From contig NZ_KB889963.1 in NCBI RefSeq assembly GCF_000372845.1, positions 2,383,923 to 2,447,922 of the forward strand: a stretch of 64,000 nt of DNA. Reading direction: 5' to 3'. Below the pieces are notes generated by a model. It was given only the letters and a program-made list of their open reading frames with translations. It was not told where the DNA came from and did not search any database. This DNA is from Methylocystis rosea SV97. GTDB lineage: Bacteria; Pseudomonadota; Alphaproteobacteria; Rhizobiales; Beijerinckiaceae. Positions within the stretch are counted from its first letter, which is position 1. Each line of letters begins with the position of its first letter. The translations under genes and the position numbers were made by a program. Below are positions 39,901 through 47,524 of this stretch, in pieces.

Positions 39901-41416
39901 CCTGATCCTCGTGGTCGGCGGCGCGGGGGAGTTGAGCGTCGCTATCAGCGACGCTCTGAGGGCTAACGGCCATAAGGTCTGGCGGGTCACGCCCGGCGGC
40001 GAGACTCGCCTCGTCGATAGTGAGCGCATCGAAGCCAACTTGTCTTCGCTTGACGCAGTGACCGCGCTTCGCGAGATGCTCGCCGACGAGGGCGCCAAGG
40101 TAGGCGCGATTTTCAATTTGTCCGGCTTGCAGTCGATCGGCGGCGTCGCGCATGACGCCCGTCTGGACCACGCACGGCAATTGTTTCTGCTCCTCAAGGC
40201 CTTCGAAAAGGATTTGAGGGAAAGCGCCAAGTGCGGCGGCGGCGTCCTTTTCAATCTGACCGATTTCGATGGACAATTCGGTCTTCGCCGGGCGCGCCCG
40301 TTCGCCGCGGCTCCCGCCGGCACGCTCGGCGTCGCCAAGTCAGCGGCGCGGGAATGGCCGGAGTTGCGAGTCAAATGCATCGACGCCGATCCCGATATCG
40401 ACGTGAAGCGGCTGGTCGACGAATCTTTGATGGAATTTTACGACGACGATCCGACGGTCGAAGTGGGCTTCACCCAGCGCGGACGCTTTCAGCTCGAACT
40501 CGCGGAGGAGTGCGTTCCGACGGCCGATCTGTCGGGCCTGAGCTTGGAGCATGACGGCGTGCTGCTCGTCACGGGTGGCGCCTACGGCATAACCGCGGAC
40601 GTCACGAGGGCGATGGCGGAGAAATTCCGGTCGCGGCTCGTTCTCGTCGGACGCAGTCCGATGCCGGAGGCCGAGCCCGAAGCTACGCGCAGCCTGAACG
40701 AGCGCGCCGCGTTACGGCAGTTTCTCATCGGGGAGGCGCGCGCACGCAACGCCAAGGTCAAACCGGCGGAAATCGAAAGCGGGATCAAACGCATCCTCAA
40801 AGACCGTCAGATCCGCAACAACATCGCGGCGATGCGTTCGGCCGGGGCGCAGGTCGAGTACCACGCGCTCGACATCCGCGACGGCGACGCCTTCGGGCGT
40901 CTGATAGATTCAATCTACGATCGCTATGGCCGCATTGACGGCGTGCTGCATGGCGCGGGCGTCATCGACGACAGGATGATGAGAGAGAAGTCGCCCGAGT
41001 CCTTCGACATGGTGTTCGAGACGAAGGTGATCCCGGCCATGGTTCTATCCGAGAAACTGCGGCCGGAAACTCTCAAATTCCTAGTGTTCTTCTCGTCGAT
41101 CGCGGGTCGTTTCGGCAACGCCGGCCAGAGCGACTACAGCGCGGCGAACGAGGTCGTCAACAAGCTGGCCGATGGCCTCAGCCACAAATGGCCGCATGTT
41201 CACGCCGTCGCGATCAATTGGGGACCGTGGGACGGCGGCATGGTGAACGACGATCTGCGCAAGCTCTACGCCTCCAAGCAGATCTATCCGATCGCCATTG
41301 ATCAAGGAAAGCGGCGCTGCCTCGAGGAGCTCGAGCGCGGAAACACCGGCGCGCCGGAAATCGTCGTCGCCGCAAGCCTCGAACAGATCGCCCGACAGGG
41401 CATGCGGCAACAATAG
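33965..41416 (+). CDS. Type I iterative fatty acid/polyketide synthase (NPD-NPD-KS-AT-ACP-KR)
   Basis: A 2483-residue cytosolic megasynthase. Two FMN-type nitronate-monooxygenase/enoyl-reductase-like domains lead: residues about 1-300, whose motif reads HEAGGWIG, and 310-600, with ECGGHTGPRTS. Thus the usual catalytic His is Trp in the first copy. The KS (about 680-1140) has Cys881 in DAACASSL, His1016 in EAHGTGTS and His1056 in IGHTKVAAG, with the PUFA/Hgl-type YGIPPASLRSIEP block. The AT has GHSYGEY (Ser1359). A Pro/Ala linker precedes one ACP (LGIDSIKR, Ser1869). The KR (about 1950-2480) has VTGGAYGI and SDYSAANE. There is no DH and no thioesterase; DH is supplied by the gene at 42673. It starts after a GAGGAG site. 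The layout resembles Azotobacter ArsA and other secondary-lipid synthases. Confidence 0.93.
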   Translation: METVIAITPSHCLDPQIAIAACKAGETGVLDLGWRADASVITDAINALRKSVGVRGTWGVRWDAAAGPYRDLNELSQLTQGKVPLLIFAGVKAREATGLLKSTKELAQRVLLEVHDLDSALLAEAEGFDGLIVKGHEAGGWIGSATSFILLQELSGKVQIPYWIQGGVNMRSAAAAVLSGASGVVLAEQLWLTEEGPSASAEQKKLWSQFDGSETIVAGRGADLFRLSARHGRGKLRELEVGVAKGDDLRDLLRRLLAEPEDALTPLAQDIAFAASLGRRYGTTGRVITALRDAIAPAIGEARAQNVLRPDSALAKLHGARFPIVQGPMTRVSDVAPFADAVSRAGGLPFLALAVMRGVEVRSLLTKTKELMGARPWGVGILGFMPLDLRQEQMEAIRNVKPPFAIVAGGRPSQAKELEALGISTYLHVPSPGLLHGFIKEGARKFIFEGSECGGHTGPRTSFVLWESAIETLLSAKIDDPETVQILFAGGIHNGLSAAIVSVLAAPLAAKGMKVGVLMGTAYLFTEEAVRTGAIVKEFQDQAVDCRETALLQSGVGSFTRCANTSFCDEFDKTRRDLILQGKSEEEILMALELLNIGRLRIASKGVARNENPAAEGNNEKYVSLDADAQRREGMYMMGEVARLRDSRLSMAELHQAVSSGAQAALARGDNRKSSSKREPREEIAVVGMACLLPGANDVRSYWRNIMLAVDSVREVTEDRWRASDFYEPKRGVKDKVYSKWGGFLDDVAFDPTRYGIPPASLRSIEPVQLLALLVSSMALEDAGLDRRPFPRERTATIFASGGMNDLGTIYIFRTLLAHYLPKAEGVSEEARKQILESLYQDELPKWTEDSFPGFLGNVVAGRVANRLDLRGANFTVDAACASSLAALDVGIRQLRSGDADIALVGAVDGTNGPVSFMSFAQTHALSPRGRCRPFDDSADGIAIGEGVCAVVLKRLADAERDGDRIYSVIKGIGSSSDGHNRSLTAPHPEGQVLALERAYADAGVDPSSVTLIEAHGTGTSVGDKSEIGALNMVFGPASRTPQQCAVGSVKSMIGHTKVAAGLAALIKASLALKHRVLPPTIGVEKPVSGVDFAKSPFYINTEIRPWLGVGDSAPRRCGVSAFGFGGTNFHTVLEEYRGDFRASDAQDLNPRAAEIFAFSRSSVEAVEDAARTLLQGVEQIQELDLAQLAYSTSLDDARLRPKNGGQIVQLAIVANSVADLKGKLEFFLRSHQGKATLSAPSGIYYRNLQHRADSGAVCFLFPGQGSQQINMLRDLVLARPSAYALFEKADALLKSTLPKPLSQYVYPVPVFGKEERERQQAALNDTRIAQPALGLAGLAAYDALSAFGLKPNFVAGHSYGEYVALCVAGVLSREDLIRISDARGRISKEISVAQPATMAAVNANEAWTLEAIARLELAVSVANLNAPDQTIIAGPITAIDAAVKALSGEDVRVKRLPVTAAFHCNAMAGAQAALAAEFGSVTFRPPKIKVFSNTTGDRYPEEPSEIRAVLARHIVEPLRFVDEIERLYAAGARVFIEAGPGQVLSGLVGRILGDRPHTTLSIDAPERSGWLQLAQLLARAFALGLPVDLAPWFARRGLAEMSLAQVFEQARAKANPGPMAWRVNGGRAEPWRGEAKPPKRAAGAAAQPAPVKAPAALLQTRPNGNAAAYPPSAPLFGVERERSKALSTHVPSPALGAVSALGAESRFAQVQNSLAQLIDLQREQQDVLRRFFEFQGQLLGANGNGAAERTGFGAEPIPFLIAEQATAAPTTAGVFVPPAPVLPKLAATQNGKAPQPAPRPASAPPVAAKPAANGAGAAKTTDQKGPKQLASTEAFKADLLQAVVERTGYTEDMLDLDAHMEADLGIDSIKRIEILSKLKDDHSFMENQDEEKVFEELSGLKTLNAIVDWYDQFRKSQAEPGGSDSIKKAQTPLSLSLPETAESDAPKANPADVQRYAVTPVAAPRDASRQVKDFPADRLILVVGGAGELSVAISDALRANGHKVWRVTPGGETRLVDSERIEANLSSLDAVTALREMLADEGAKVGAIFNLSGLQSIGGVAHDARLDHARQLFLLLKAFEKDLRESAKCGGGVLFNLTDFDGQFGLRRARPFAAAPAGTLGVAKSAAREWPELRVKCIDADPDIDVKRLVDESLMEFYDDDPTVEVGFTQRGRFQLELAEECVPTADLSGLSLEHDGVLLVTGGAYGITADVTRAMAEKFRSRLVLVGRSPMPEAEPEATRSLNERAALRQFLIGEARARNAKVKPAEIESGIKRILKDRQIRNNIAAMRSAGAQVEYHALDIRDGDAFGRLIDSIYDRYGRIDGVLHGAGVIDDRMMREKSPESFDMVFETKVIPAMVLSEKLRPETLKFLVFFSSIAGRFGNAGQSDYSAANEVVNKLADGLSHKWPHVHAVAINWGPWDGGMVNDDLRKLYASKQIYPIAIDQGKRRCLEELERGNTGAPEIVVAASLEQIARQGMRQQ

Positions 41417-41467
41417 CAGGCGTTCGCCAATTACCGACGCCGAAGTCGACAGATCGAGGAGTAGGCG

Positions 41468-42676
41468 ATGTCGTTTTGCCTGACAAACTTTGTTCCCGTC
41501 CGCATGATCGAGCCTGTGCCGCAGGCTTTGACTCTCGAACTTTCAGCCTATGGATTCGCCAAGTCCTATTGCCGCAGTCACGGGATCACCGATGCGGAGA
41601 GCTTTGGAACGATCATTCACGAAACGCGGCAAAAGTTTGAAAAGTTCGCTCTGTCTCCCTCAGTGATCAAGCGGCGCCAATTGGTGTTCTTTCCGCGTCT
41701 CAGCGACATCAGCTTCAGCAATGGCGAGTTCACGGTCGCAGAGCCCGAACACGAGTATATGCAGCTCTTCGACAACTACGAGAACCTCCAGGCGAAGGAC
41801 ATCAAGACGCGCCATTCGAGCTATGCGAAAGTCGCCGACGGCTGCCTCAAGGAGATGTACGGCGACGCCGAGGAGGCGCCGGACGATCTCATCCATGTGA
41901 CCTGTTCCGGCTATCTGGCGCCCAGTCCCGTGGAGCGGATGGTGGCCGGCAAGGAATGGTTCAACACCACCGTCACGCATAGTTACCACATGGGCTGCTA
42001 CGGCGCGTTTCCGGCGATCAAGATGGCGCACGGCTTTCTCTCGTCGTCGCAATTCGCCATGACCAAGCCCAAGGATCGCGTCGACATCGTGCACACCGAG
42101 GTGCTCTCCGTTCACCGCGGCATCGAAGAGCTCAAGGCCGAGAACATCATCACGATGACGCTGTTTGCCGACGGCTTCATAAAATATTCGATGGTGACGG
42201 AAGATTACCTGCGGGAACGAGGGCTTCGCGGCTTGAGGATCCTCGCCTTCAACGAGCATCTGCTGCCGAACTCGGCCGACGACATGACCTGGGTACCTGG
42301 CTCAACACGCTTCCACATGACGCTCTCCGTCATGGTGCCCGTCGTCATCAAGCAATCGGTTCGCCCATTCGTCGAGCAGTTGCTGCAACGCGTCGGCGTC
42401 GATTTCGAGCATGACAAGCACAGGCTGATTTTCGCCATTCATCCTGGCGGCCCGAAGATCGTCGAACATATTCAGGAGGCGCTCGGGCTTGAGCCGGATC
42501 AGGTGGCGATCAGCAATTCGGTGTTTACCGAGAACGGCAACATGTCCTCGGCGACAGTCCCCCACATCTTGAAGGAAATTTTGGAGGAGCCCTCGATTCC
42601 TGCGGGGGTCCGCATCGTCTCTCTCGCCTTTGGACCGGGTTTGACGATCACCGGCTTGGTGGCGGAAAAGATATGA
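41468..42676 (+). CDS. Type III polyketide synthase (alkylresorcinol/alkylpyrone synthase-like)
   Basis: A 402-residue homodimeric chalcone-synthase-fold enzyme. The catalytic triad is in place: Cys177 in HMGCYGAF, His325 in AIHPGGPK and Asn358 in ENGNMSSAT. The C-terminal GFGPG-like loop reads LAFGPGLTI. Such enzymes take a fatty acyl starter, add malonyl units and cyclise the chain to resorcinols or pyrones. The gene follows the type I synthase by about 50 bases, and its stop overlaps the next start (ATGA). This supports direct acyl hand-over from the synthase ACP, as shown for Azotobacter ArsA/ArsB; that mechanism here is inferred. Confidence 0.93.
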   Translation: MSFCLTNFVPVRMIEPVPQALTLELSAYGFAKSYCRSHGITDAESFGTIIHETRQKFEKFALSPSVIKRRQLVFFPRLSDISFSNGEFTVAEPEHEYMQLFDNYENLQAKDIKTRHSSYAKVADGCLKEMYGDAEEAPDDLIHVTCSGYLAPSPVERMVAGKEWFNTTVTHSYHMGCYGAFPAIKMAHGFLSSSQFAMTKPKDRVDIVHTEVLSVHRGIEELKAENIITMTLFADGFIKYSMVTEDYLRERGLRGLRILAFNEHLLPNSADDMTWVPGSTRFHMTLSVMVPVVIKQSVRPFVEQLLQRVGVDFEHDKHRLIFAIHPGGPKIVEHIQEALGLEPDQVAISNSVFTENGNMSSATVPHILKEILEEPSIPAGVRIVSLAFGPGLTITGLVAEKI

Positions 42677-44553
42677 GCTTCGAGCGCGCTAAGAGAGTCA
42701 ACGGCGGCGACGCTCCATCCTGGCCAGCGACGGGCGAGGGCGGAGCGCCTCTCATCGCGCGCATGTTCGAGGTTCAGGACGCGAAGGAGCTGGCGCTCGC
42801 CGTCGAGCAGCCGGAAGAAGAAGCTCATCTTTCCGAGCGGCCCAGCCCGATGGCAACAGCGGGCGCGGGAAGCTGTGTTCAGATCCAAGAGGCGGATACA
42901 AGCGAACCGCGCATGCCGTTCATCGGTTCCGTGCTCGATTACGTTCCCGGCGAGCGCATCACGATCGAGCGCAAACTCAGCGTTCACGAAGATCTCTACC
43001 TCGCCGATCACGCTTTCGTTCATGCGCCTGGCATAAAGCCGACGTCGGCCTGTCTGCCGGTCGTGCCGATGACGATGAGCCTCGAAATCATGGCCGAGGC
43101 GGCGGCGTGTCTCGCGCCGGGCTGCGGTCTGATCGGATTTGAAGACGTACGCTCGGTGACCTGGATCGATCTGGCGGACGTTGACGAAGTCGCGCTAAAC
43201 ATTGAGACGCAGATCGTTCGTCACGATGCGAAGCGCGGGGCCTTCAGCATTTCCGCCGCCATTTACGTCGAAGGTAAAAGCTCTCCCGCGATCACTGCGA
43301 CTGTTCTTTTCGGAGATCGCTACTTGGTCGAATTGTCGCCGACCTTTAGCGATTTGAGCAACGCGCGCGCTCACTCGCTCACAGCGGATGAAATCTATGC
43401 CGAGCGGCATATGTTTCACGGACCGAGCTTTCAATGTCTCGTTGGAGAGTCCGTTCTCGGAGACGAAGGAATCGTCGGCGAGCTTTGTGTGCGGTCTGCC
43501 GAAGAGCTTTTTGGATCGACGCGTTCTCCGCAACTTTTGACGGACCCCTGCTTACTCGACGCGGTGGGTCAAATCGTCGGCCTCTGGGCGATGGAGCAAG
43601 AGCGCTACGTCTTTCCAATCGGTCTCTTGAAACTTGAAATTTATCGGCCGACGCCGCCGGTCGGAACGCGCGCGCCTGTGCGCGTTGAGATCTTGCAGTC
43701 GGAAGGCAAGACGCTCGTCGCCGATGTCGAGGTGCAGGATGGCGAAGGCGGCGTTTGGATGCGAATCTCAGGCTGGCGGACATGGAAGTTTCGCTGGGAA
43801 AAGCGCCTGGTGGATTTCCGTCGTCAGCCCGACAGACACTTGTTAACGACGCCAGCGCCCGCGCCGCGTTTCGAGGGCGCCGTTTCATTGATGCTTTCAA
43901 GCGCCGAGCTGAAGCAATTCGATCCCGCCTTGCTCGCGCGCTATTGTCTGAGCGCCGACGAAATGCTGACCTTCAAAGAACTGGAACGCTTTCCCCAGCG
44001 CCAGCGGCAGTGGCTCTATGGCCGCGTCGCGGCCAAGGACGCCGTCCGCCTGTGGGTGGCGAAGCGACAGCAAGGGGAGATGTCGCATCCGGCGGCGTTC
44101 GCCATCTCTTCGGATGAACGCGGACGACCGTTCGTCAAGCCCGCGCCGGGCTTGGGATCCGCGCCGTCGGTGAGCATTTCCCATTGCGATGAACGAGCGA
44201 TAGCGGTCGCTCACGAGCATGACATCGGCGTCGATATTGAGCGTATCGCCACGCGCGACGTCGGCGTAGTCGAAGCCTTCGCCTCAGCGAAGGAACGCGA
44301 GATGATCGGTAGTTTTCCGGTCCAAGAACGCGACGCTTGGTTGACCCGGCTGTGGTGCGCGAAGGAAGCGGTCGGCAAGCTCTTGGGCGTCGGTCTTGAG
44401 GGGAAACCGCTTGCGATGGAGGCTGCCGAAATGACCGGTGACGGACAGATCGTCCTTTCGCACAAGGACAGGAACGCGCGCGCGCGCATTTCGACGATTG
44501 AAGATGACGGATTCATTATCGCCTACGCAGACTTGGAGCAGTCAGTCGCGTAA
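42673..44553 (+). CDS. Polyketide dehydratase-phosphopantetheinyl transferase fusion
   Basis: A 626-residue protein. The N-terminal 80 residues are low-complexity. Residues about 85-380 form a double-hotdog PS-DH domain with the catalytic His113 in DHAFVHAPG, the MFHGPSFQ motif, and the acidic partner D296 in LLDAVGQ. Residues about 420-620 are an Sfp-type 4'-phosphopantetheinyl transferase with SISHCDERAIAVA, IGVDIERI and WCAKEAVGKLLG. The fusion would supply both the missing dehydratase and ACP activation for the type I synthase. It overlaps the type III gene by four bases, implying coupling. Confidence 0.9.
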   Translation: MSFERAKRVNGGDAPSWPATGEGGAPLIARMFEVQDAKELALAVEQPEEEAHLSERPSPMATAGAGSCVQIQEADTSEPRMPFIGSVLDYVPGERITIERKLSVHEDLYLADHAFVHAPGIKPTSACLPVVPMTMSLEIMAEAAACLAPGCGLIGFEDVRSVTWIDLADVDEVALNIETQIVRHDAKRGAFSISAAIYVEGKSSPAITATVLFGDRYLVELSPTFSDLSNARAHSLTADEIYAERHMFHGPSFQCLVGESVLGDEGIVGELCVRSAEELFGSTRSPQLLTDPCLLDAVGQIVGLWAMEQERYVFPIGLLKLEIYRPTPPVGTRAPVRVEILQSEGKTLVADVEVQDGEGGVWMRISGWRTWKFRWEKRLVDFRRQPDRHLLTTPAPAPRFEGAVSLMLSSAELKQFDPALLARYCLSADEMLTFKELERFPQRQRQWLYGRVAAKDAVRLWVAKRQQGEMSHPAAFAISSDERGRPFVKPAPGLGSAPSVSISHCDERAIAVAHEHDIGVDIERIATRDVGVVEAFASAKEREMIGSFPVQERDAWLTRLWCAKEAVGKLLGVGLEGKPLAMEAAEMTGDGQIVLSHKDRNARARISTIEDDGFIIAYADLEQSVA

Positions 44554-44590
44554 TCGGAAACCATTTGTCGGCATTCGCCGAGGAGGGATC

Positions 44591-45394
44591 ATGCTGCAGA
44601 CGATGCTTCCCAATGAACAGCGGGTGTACTGTGTGAATCCCTTGGAGGCCCCGATCATTTTTGGACAGATTGCGCCCTACTTCAAACATGGGATCGAAAT
44701 TGAGGAGGGAGACACCATCGTCGACGTCGGCGCGAACATCGGACTCTTTGCCTTGACCGCGTGCGATTGGGGCAAACGGGCCGTAAAAATTCTCGCCTTT
44801 GAGCCAATTCCTGACCTGTTCAAGTGCCTCACGGCCAACGCCAAGAAGTACAAGCTCGATAGCCTCGTCACCTTGCCCTACGCCCTCTCACGAGAGAGCG
44901 GCGCGATCGAATTCACCCACTATCCGCTGCTGACCTCCATGTCGACAGCCTATCCCTATGATTCGAACGCAGCGTCGGTTCGACTTGGCTTTCGAGACAT
45001 ACTGCCTCAGTTCCCGCCATTTCTGCGATGGATACAGCGACTGCCGCCCAAGCCCCAGGAAATTGCTCTGCGCATTCTTCTTAAAATCCTGCTACGCGGC
45101 CGACGCGTTTCGTGTCAGGCGTTGTCGCTCTCAGACGCAATCCGCGATCAAGAACTCACACGCATCGATCTCGTGAAGATCGATGCTGAAATGGCCGAAC
45201 TCGACATCCTGCAAGGCGTCACAGCCGACGACTGGGGAAAGATCAACAAGATCGTCGTCGAAGTGCACGACGTTGAAGGCCGCTTGAACAAGGTGCGGAG
45301 CCTGCTTCAGGCCGCCGGCTTCCGGCGCATCGACGATGAGCAGGATCCGCAGATGAGGGAGTTTCGCGTGCACACCGTTTACGCGACGAAGTGA
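44591..45394 (+). CDS. FkbM family methyltransferase of the lipid locus
   Basis: A 267-residue protein. SAM motif I is IVDVGANIGLFAL (about 40-52), followed by LAFEPIPDLFKCL and the C-terminal LVKIDAEMAELDILQG. The ATG at 44591 follows AGGAGGGATC, a strong site; the frame is open upstream but overlaps the preceding gene. It is a paralog of the gene at 30109-30981. Predicted to O-methylate a sugar or a hydroxyl of the lipid product. Confidence 0.87.
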   Translation: MLQTMLPNEQRVYCVNPLEAPIIFGQIAPYFKHGIEIEEGDTIVDVGANIGLFALTACDWGKRAVKILAFEPIPDLFKCLTANAKKYKLDSLVTLPYALSRESGAIEFTHYPLLTSMSTAYPYDSNAASVRLGFRDILPQFPPFLRWIQRLPPKPQEIALRILLKILLRGRRVSCQALSLSDAIRDQELTRIDLVKIDAEMAELDILQGVTADDWGKINKIVVEVHDVEGRLNKVRSLLQAAGFRRIDDEQDPQMREFRVHTVYATK

Positions 45395-45458
45395 GGAGAA
45401 TGGTGGCGTCGATTTCCGCTCAGGCCTGGTTGGCTGATGCTAATCCGAGGAGCAGAAT

Positions 45459-46673
45459 ATGCTTTACGCGCTGATTATCGCTTTCCTGGGGCTGCAACTG
45501 CTCGTGGTGCTCGCGCCGATGCTACGCTTCGCAAAGTGTTTCCGCCGCGCGCCGTCCTTGCGAACAGAGCAGCCTAAAGCAGCTGTCATCTTGCCGTGTA
45601 AGGGGATAGATGGCGCTCTGGTCGAAACCGTTCGGCGGTTGCTGCGCCAAGACTACAATAACTACGGGCTGCTGTTTGTGACCGAGAGCGAGGAAGATCC
45701 GGCGCATAAGTTGATCAAAGGCCTGATCGAGGGCGCTTCACCTCCGGCGCGATTGATCACTGCTGGCCCCGCCGCGGCCTGCGGACAGAAGGTTCATAAT
45801 CTCGCCACCGCGGTCGACGCTCTCGATGAGTTCTTTCCCGACATTGAGATCATCGCCTTTTGCGATTCTGACGCACAGCCGCAAACGGATTGGCTGACCA
45901 ATCTGGCCGCAGGACTCGCGGACCCTGAAGTGGGCGTCGCCACCGGCTATCGCTGGTATCTTCCGGCCGGCAGCGGCCTCGGGTCTCTGCTGTTGAGCGC
46001 CTGGAACGCGCAATCGCTGTTCTTGTTTGGCGATGAGTCGAGCTTCGCCTGGGGAGGGACTATGGCGATGCGCCGCGTTGATTTCGAAAACTTGGAAATC
46101 CGGCAACGCTGGCGGGGAGGGGTGAGCGACGACGGCAGCGTGACGACCGCGGTTCGTTCGCATGGGCGGCGCATTCAATTCGTGCCCCGCTGTCTGGTCG
46201 CCTCGCGGGGCGACGCGAGCTTGAGTGACGTTCTGGAATTCACGAACCGCCAGATCATCCTGACGCGAGTTTATATGCCACGCGCATGGCGCGAGATCGT
46301 GGCGCTAACGTTGTATTTCTGCGCTCTTTTTGTGCTTGTCGCGTCGCTTCTCTACAGAGCCTTCGCCCAACAAGGTCTGCCCGATGGCGTCGTCAGTCTG
46401 CTGCTGCCGGGCATGGCGTTTGCAATGGTCTTACAGTGCTGGCTGCAGACCACCTTTGCGATGCGCATTCTGCCGCAGCATCGCGACGAGTTGAGACGCC
46501 TTCGATGGGCCTATCTTGGAGTAATGCCTCTGGTGGCGCCTCTGGCGCTCTGGAACGTGATCGTATCGTGCTTCTCTCGACGCATCGTTTGGCGCGGGAT
46601 CGGCTATGAGCTGCTCGGTCCTAATCAGACCGTCATCTGGAAACGCGATCTTCCCGATCCGCGCGCGATTTAG
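45459..46673 (+). CDS. GT21/ceramide-glucosyltransferase-like membrane glycosyltransferase
   Basis: A 404-residue protein with an N-terminal transmembrane helix, a GT2/GT21 catalytic domain and two to three C-terminal helices. Motifs are ILPCKG, the D1/D2 acidic pair with CDSDAQ (about 134), GGTMAMRR, VSDDGSVT (D3, about 222) and the RQxxxTRVY segment taking the place of the (Q/R)xxRW motif. This order is that of ceramide glucosyltransferase and bacterial HpnI-type enzymes that act on lipid acceptors at the membrane. In this context the acceptor may be the phenolic lipid made by the upstream enzymes; that is inference. Confidence 0.85.
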   Translation: MLYALIIAFLGLQLLVVLAPMLRFAKCFRRAPSLRTEQPKAAVILPCKGIDGALVETVRRLLRQDYNNYGLLFVTESEEDPAHKLIKGLIEGASPPARLITAGPAAACGQKVHNLATAVDALDEFFPDIEIIAFCDSDAQPQTDWLTNLAAGLADPEVGVATGYRWYLPAGSGLGSLLLSAWNAQSLFLFGDESSFAWGGTMAMRRVDFENLEIRQRWRGGVSDDGSVTTAVRSHGRRIQFVPRCLVASRGDASLSDVLEFTNRQIILTRVYMPRAWREIVALTLYFCALFVLVASLLYRAFAQQGLPDGVVSLLLPGMAFAMVLQCWLQTTFAMRILPQHRDELRRLRWAYLGVMPLVAPLALWNVIVSCFSRRIVWRGIGYELLGPNQTVIWKRDLPDPRAI

Positions 46674-46699
46674 GGCGGCTGCGTTGTATCAAAGGAATC

Positions 46700-46861
46700 A
46701 TGATGTCCGGCCTGCAGAGCAAGCGTACTGATGTTTTCGTTCTCCGGAGCGTTGTGTGGCGGCGTCATCCGATAAGACGATGCGCGTTTAGCGGAAATTC
46801 GCTGGAATCGTGGGAACGGTTTTGGACGAATGTTGTTACTCCTCTAGCGGAGGGACTGTGA
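46700..46861 (+). CDS. Small ORF translationally coupled to the next gene (candidate)
   Basis: A 53-codon frame begins ATGATG after AAAGGAATC and ends TGA overlapping the next ATG (TGATG). It is basic and not hydrophobic (start MMSGLQSKRTD, end TPLAEGL). No homology recognised. The ribosome binding site and stop-start overlap argue for translation; composition gives no support. It may be a leader peptide. Confidence 0.3.
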   Translation: MMSGLQSKRTDVFVLRSVVWRRHPIRRCAFSGNSLESWERFWTNVVTPLAEGL

Positions 46862-47385
46862 TGTATTTCCTTCCTGATCAAGATCTAAAAATCGAATGGG
46901 TTCGCAAGGACGAAAGTTGTCCGCACGAGGGCCATTCCTGGTACGGAAGTCGATACTGCTACTTCGAGATCGATCGTAGCGAGTGCGACTCGGCGATAGA
47001 CGTTTGCCCTGTCTACGTTCTCTATTCAATGACCGGCGAAACGCTGATCAACGAGCTTGCACGGCGCAAGGCGTCTGAACTGAGAGTGGCGCCGGCAACC
47101 GACGCCGTCAGTGAAATCGAGCGCTTGACGAGCGGCGAAGTCAGACATCGCTCGGACGAGATGCAGTTTATCGGACGCTTCATCATGCGCTCGATCGAGG
47201 ACGCCTGGGACGATCGTACGAATGACCAAGCTATGTCGACATGGACAAGATTGGCGTCAATGGCGCCATCGTGGAGATTCGGCTTCAGGCGAAGAAAGAT
47301 CCAAGTCAATCGTGACGCCATACGGCTGACGAAGGACGCCGCTGAAGTCTTAGAGACCAGAGAAGCGGCGAGCCGGCTGCGGTAG
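46861..47385 (+). CDS. Unknown protein within the lipid locus
   Basis: A 174-residue soluble protein with a Cys/Tyr-rich N-terminal half (ESCPHEGHSWYGSRYCYFEI, then a CDSAIDVCPVY segment) and a helical basic C-terminal half. Four cysteines in the first 60 residues could bind a metal. No known family is recognised. The ATG at 46861 follows GGAGGG. It sits between the glycosyltransferase and the exporter genes on the same strand, so it may serve the pathway. Confidence 0.6.
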   Translation: MYFLPDQDLKIEWVRKDESCPHEGHSWYGSRYCYFEIDRSECDSAIDVCPVYVLYSMTGETLINELARRKASELRVAPATDAVSEIERLTSGEVRHRSDEMQFIGRFIMRSIEDAWDDRTNDQAMSTWTRLASMAPSWRFGFRRRKIQVNRDAIRLTKDAAEVLETREAASRLR

Positions 47386-47524
47386 GTTCATTGAGGCGCT
47401 AGGACGCAGTCCGTCGGCTGCGTCATCCGATGTTGCGAGCGGAGAGAATATGGCGCCTGGCGCTGCGCGCAGTCACCGGCAAGGTGCGCTTGAAGAACTA
47501 GAATAGCTGCGGGAGCCTTTCGAA

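Noticed and set aside
33965-41416. Classical omega-3 PUFA synthase (PfaA)
   Set aside because: Only one ACP, no PfaB/PfaC/PfaD partners, and a type III PKS follows; an Ars-like lipid system fits better.
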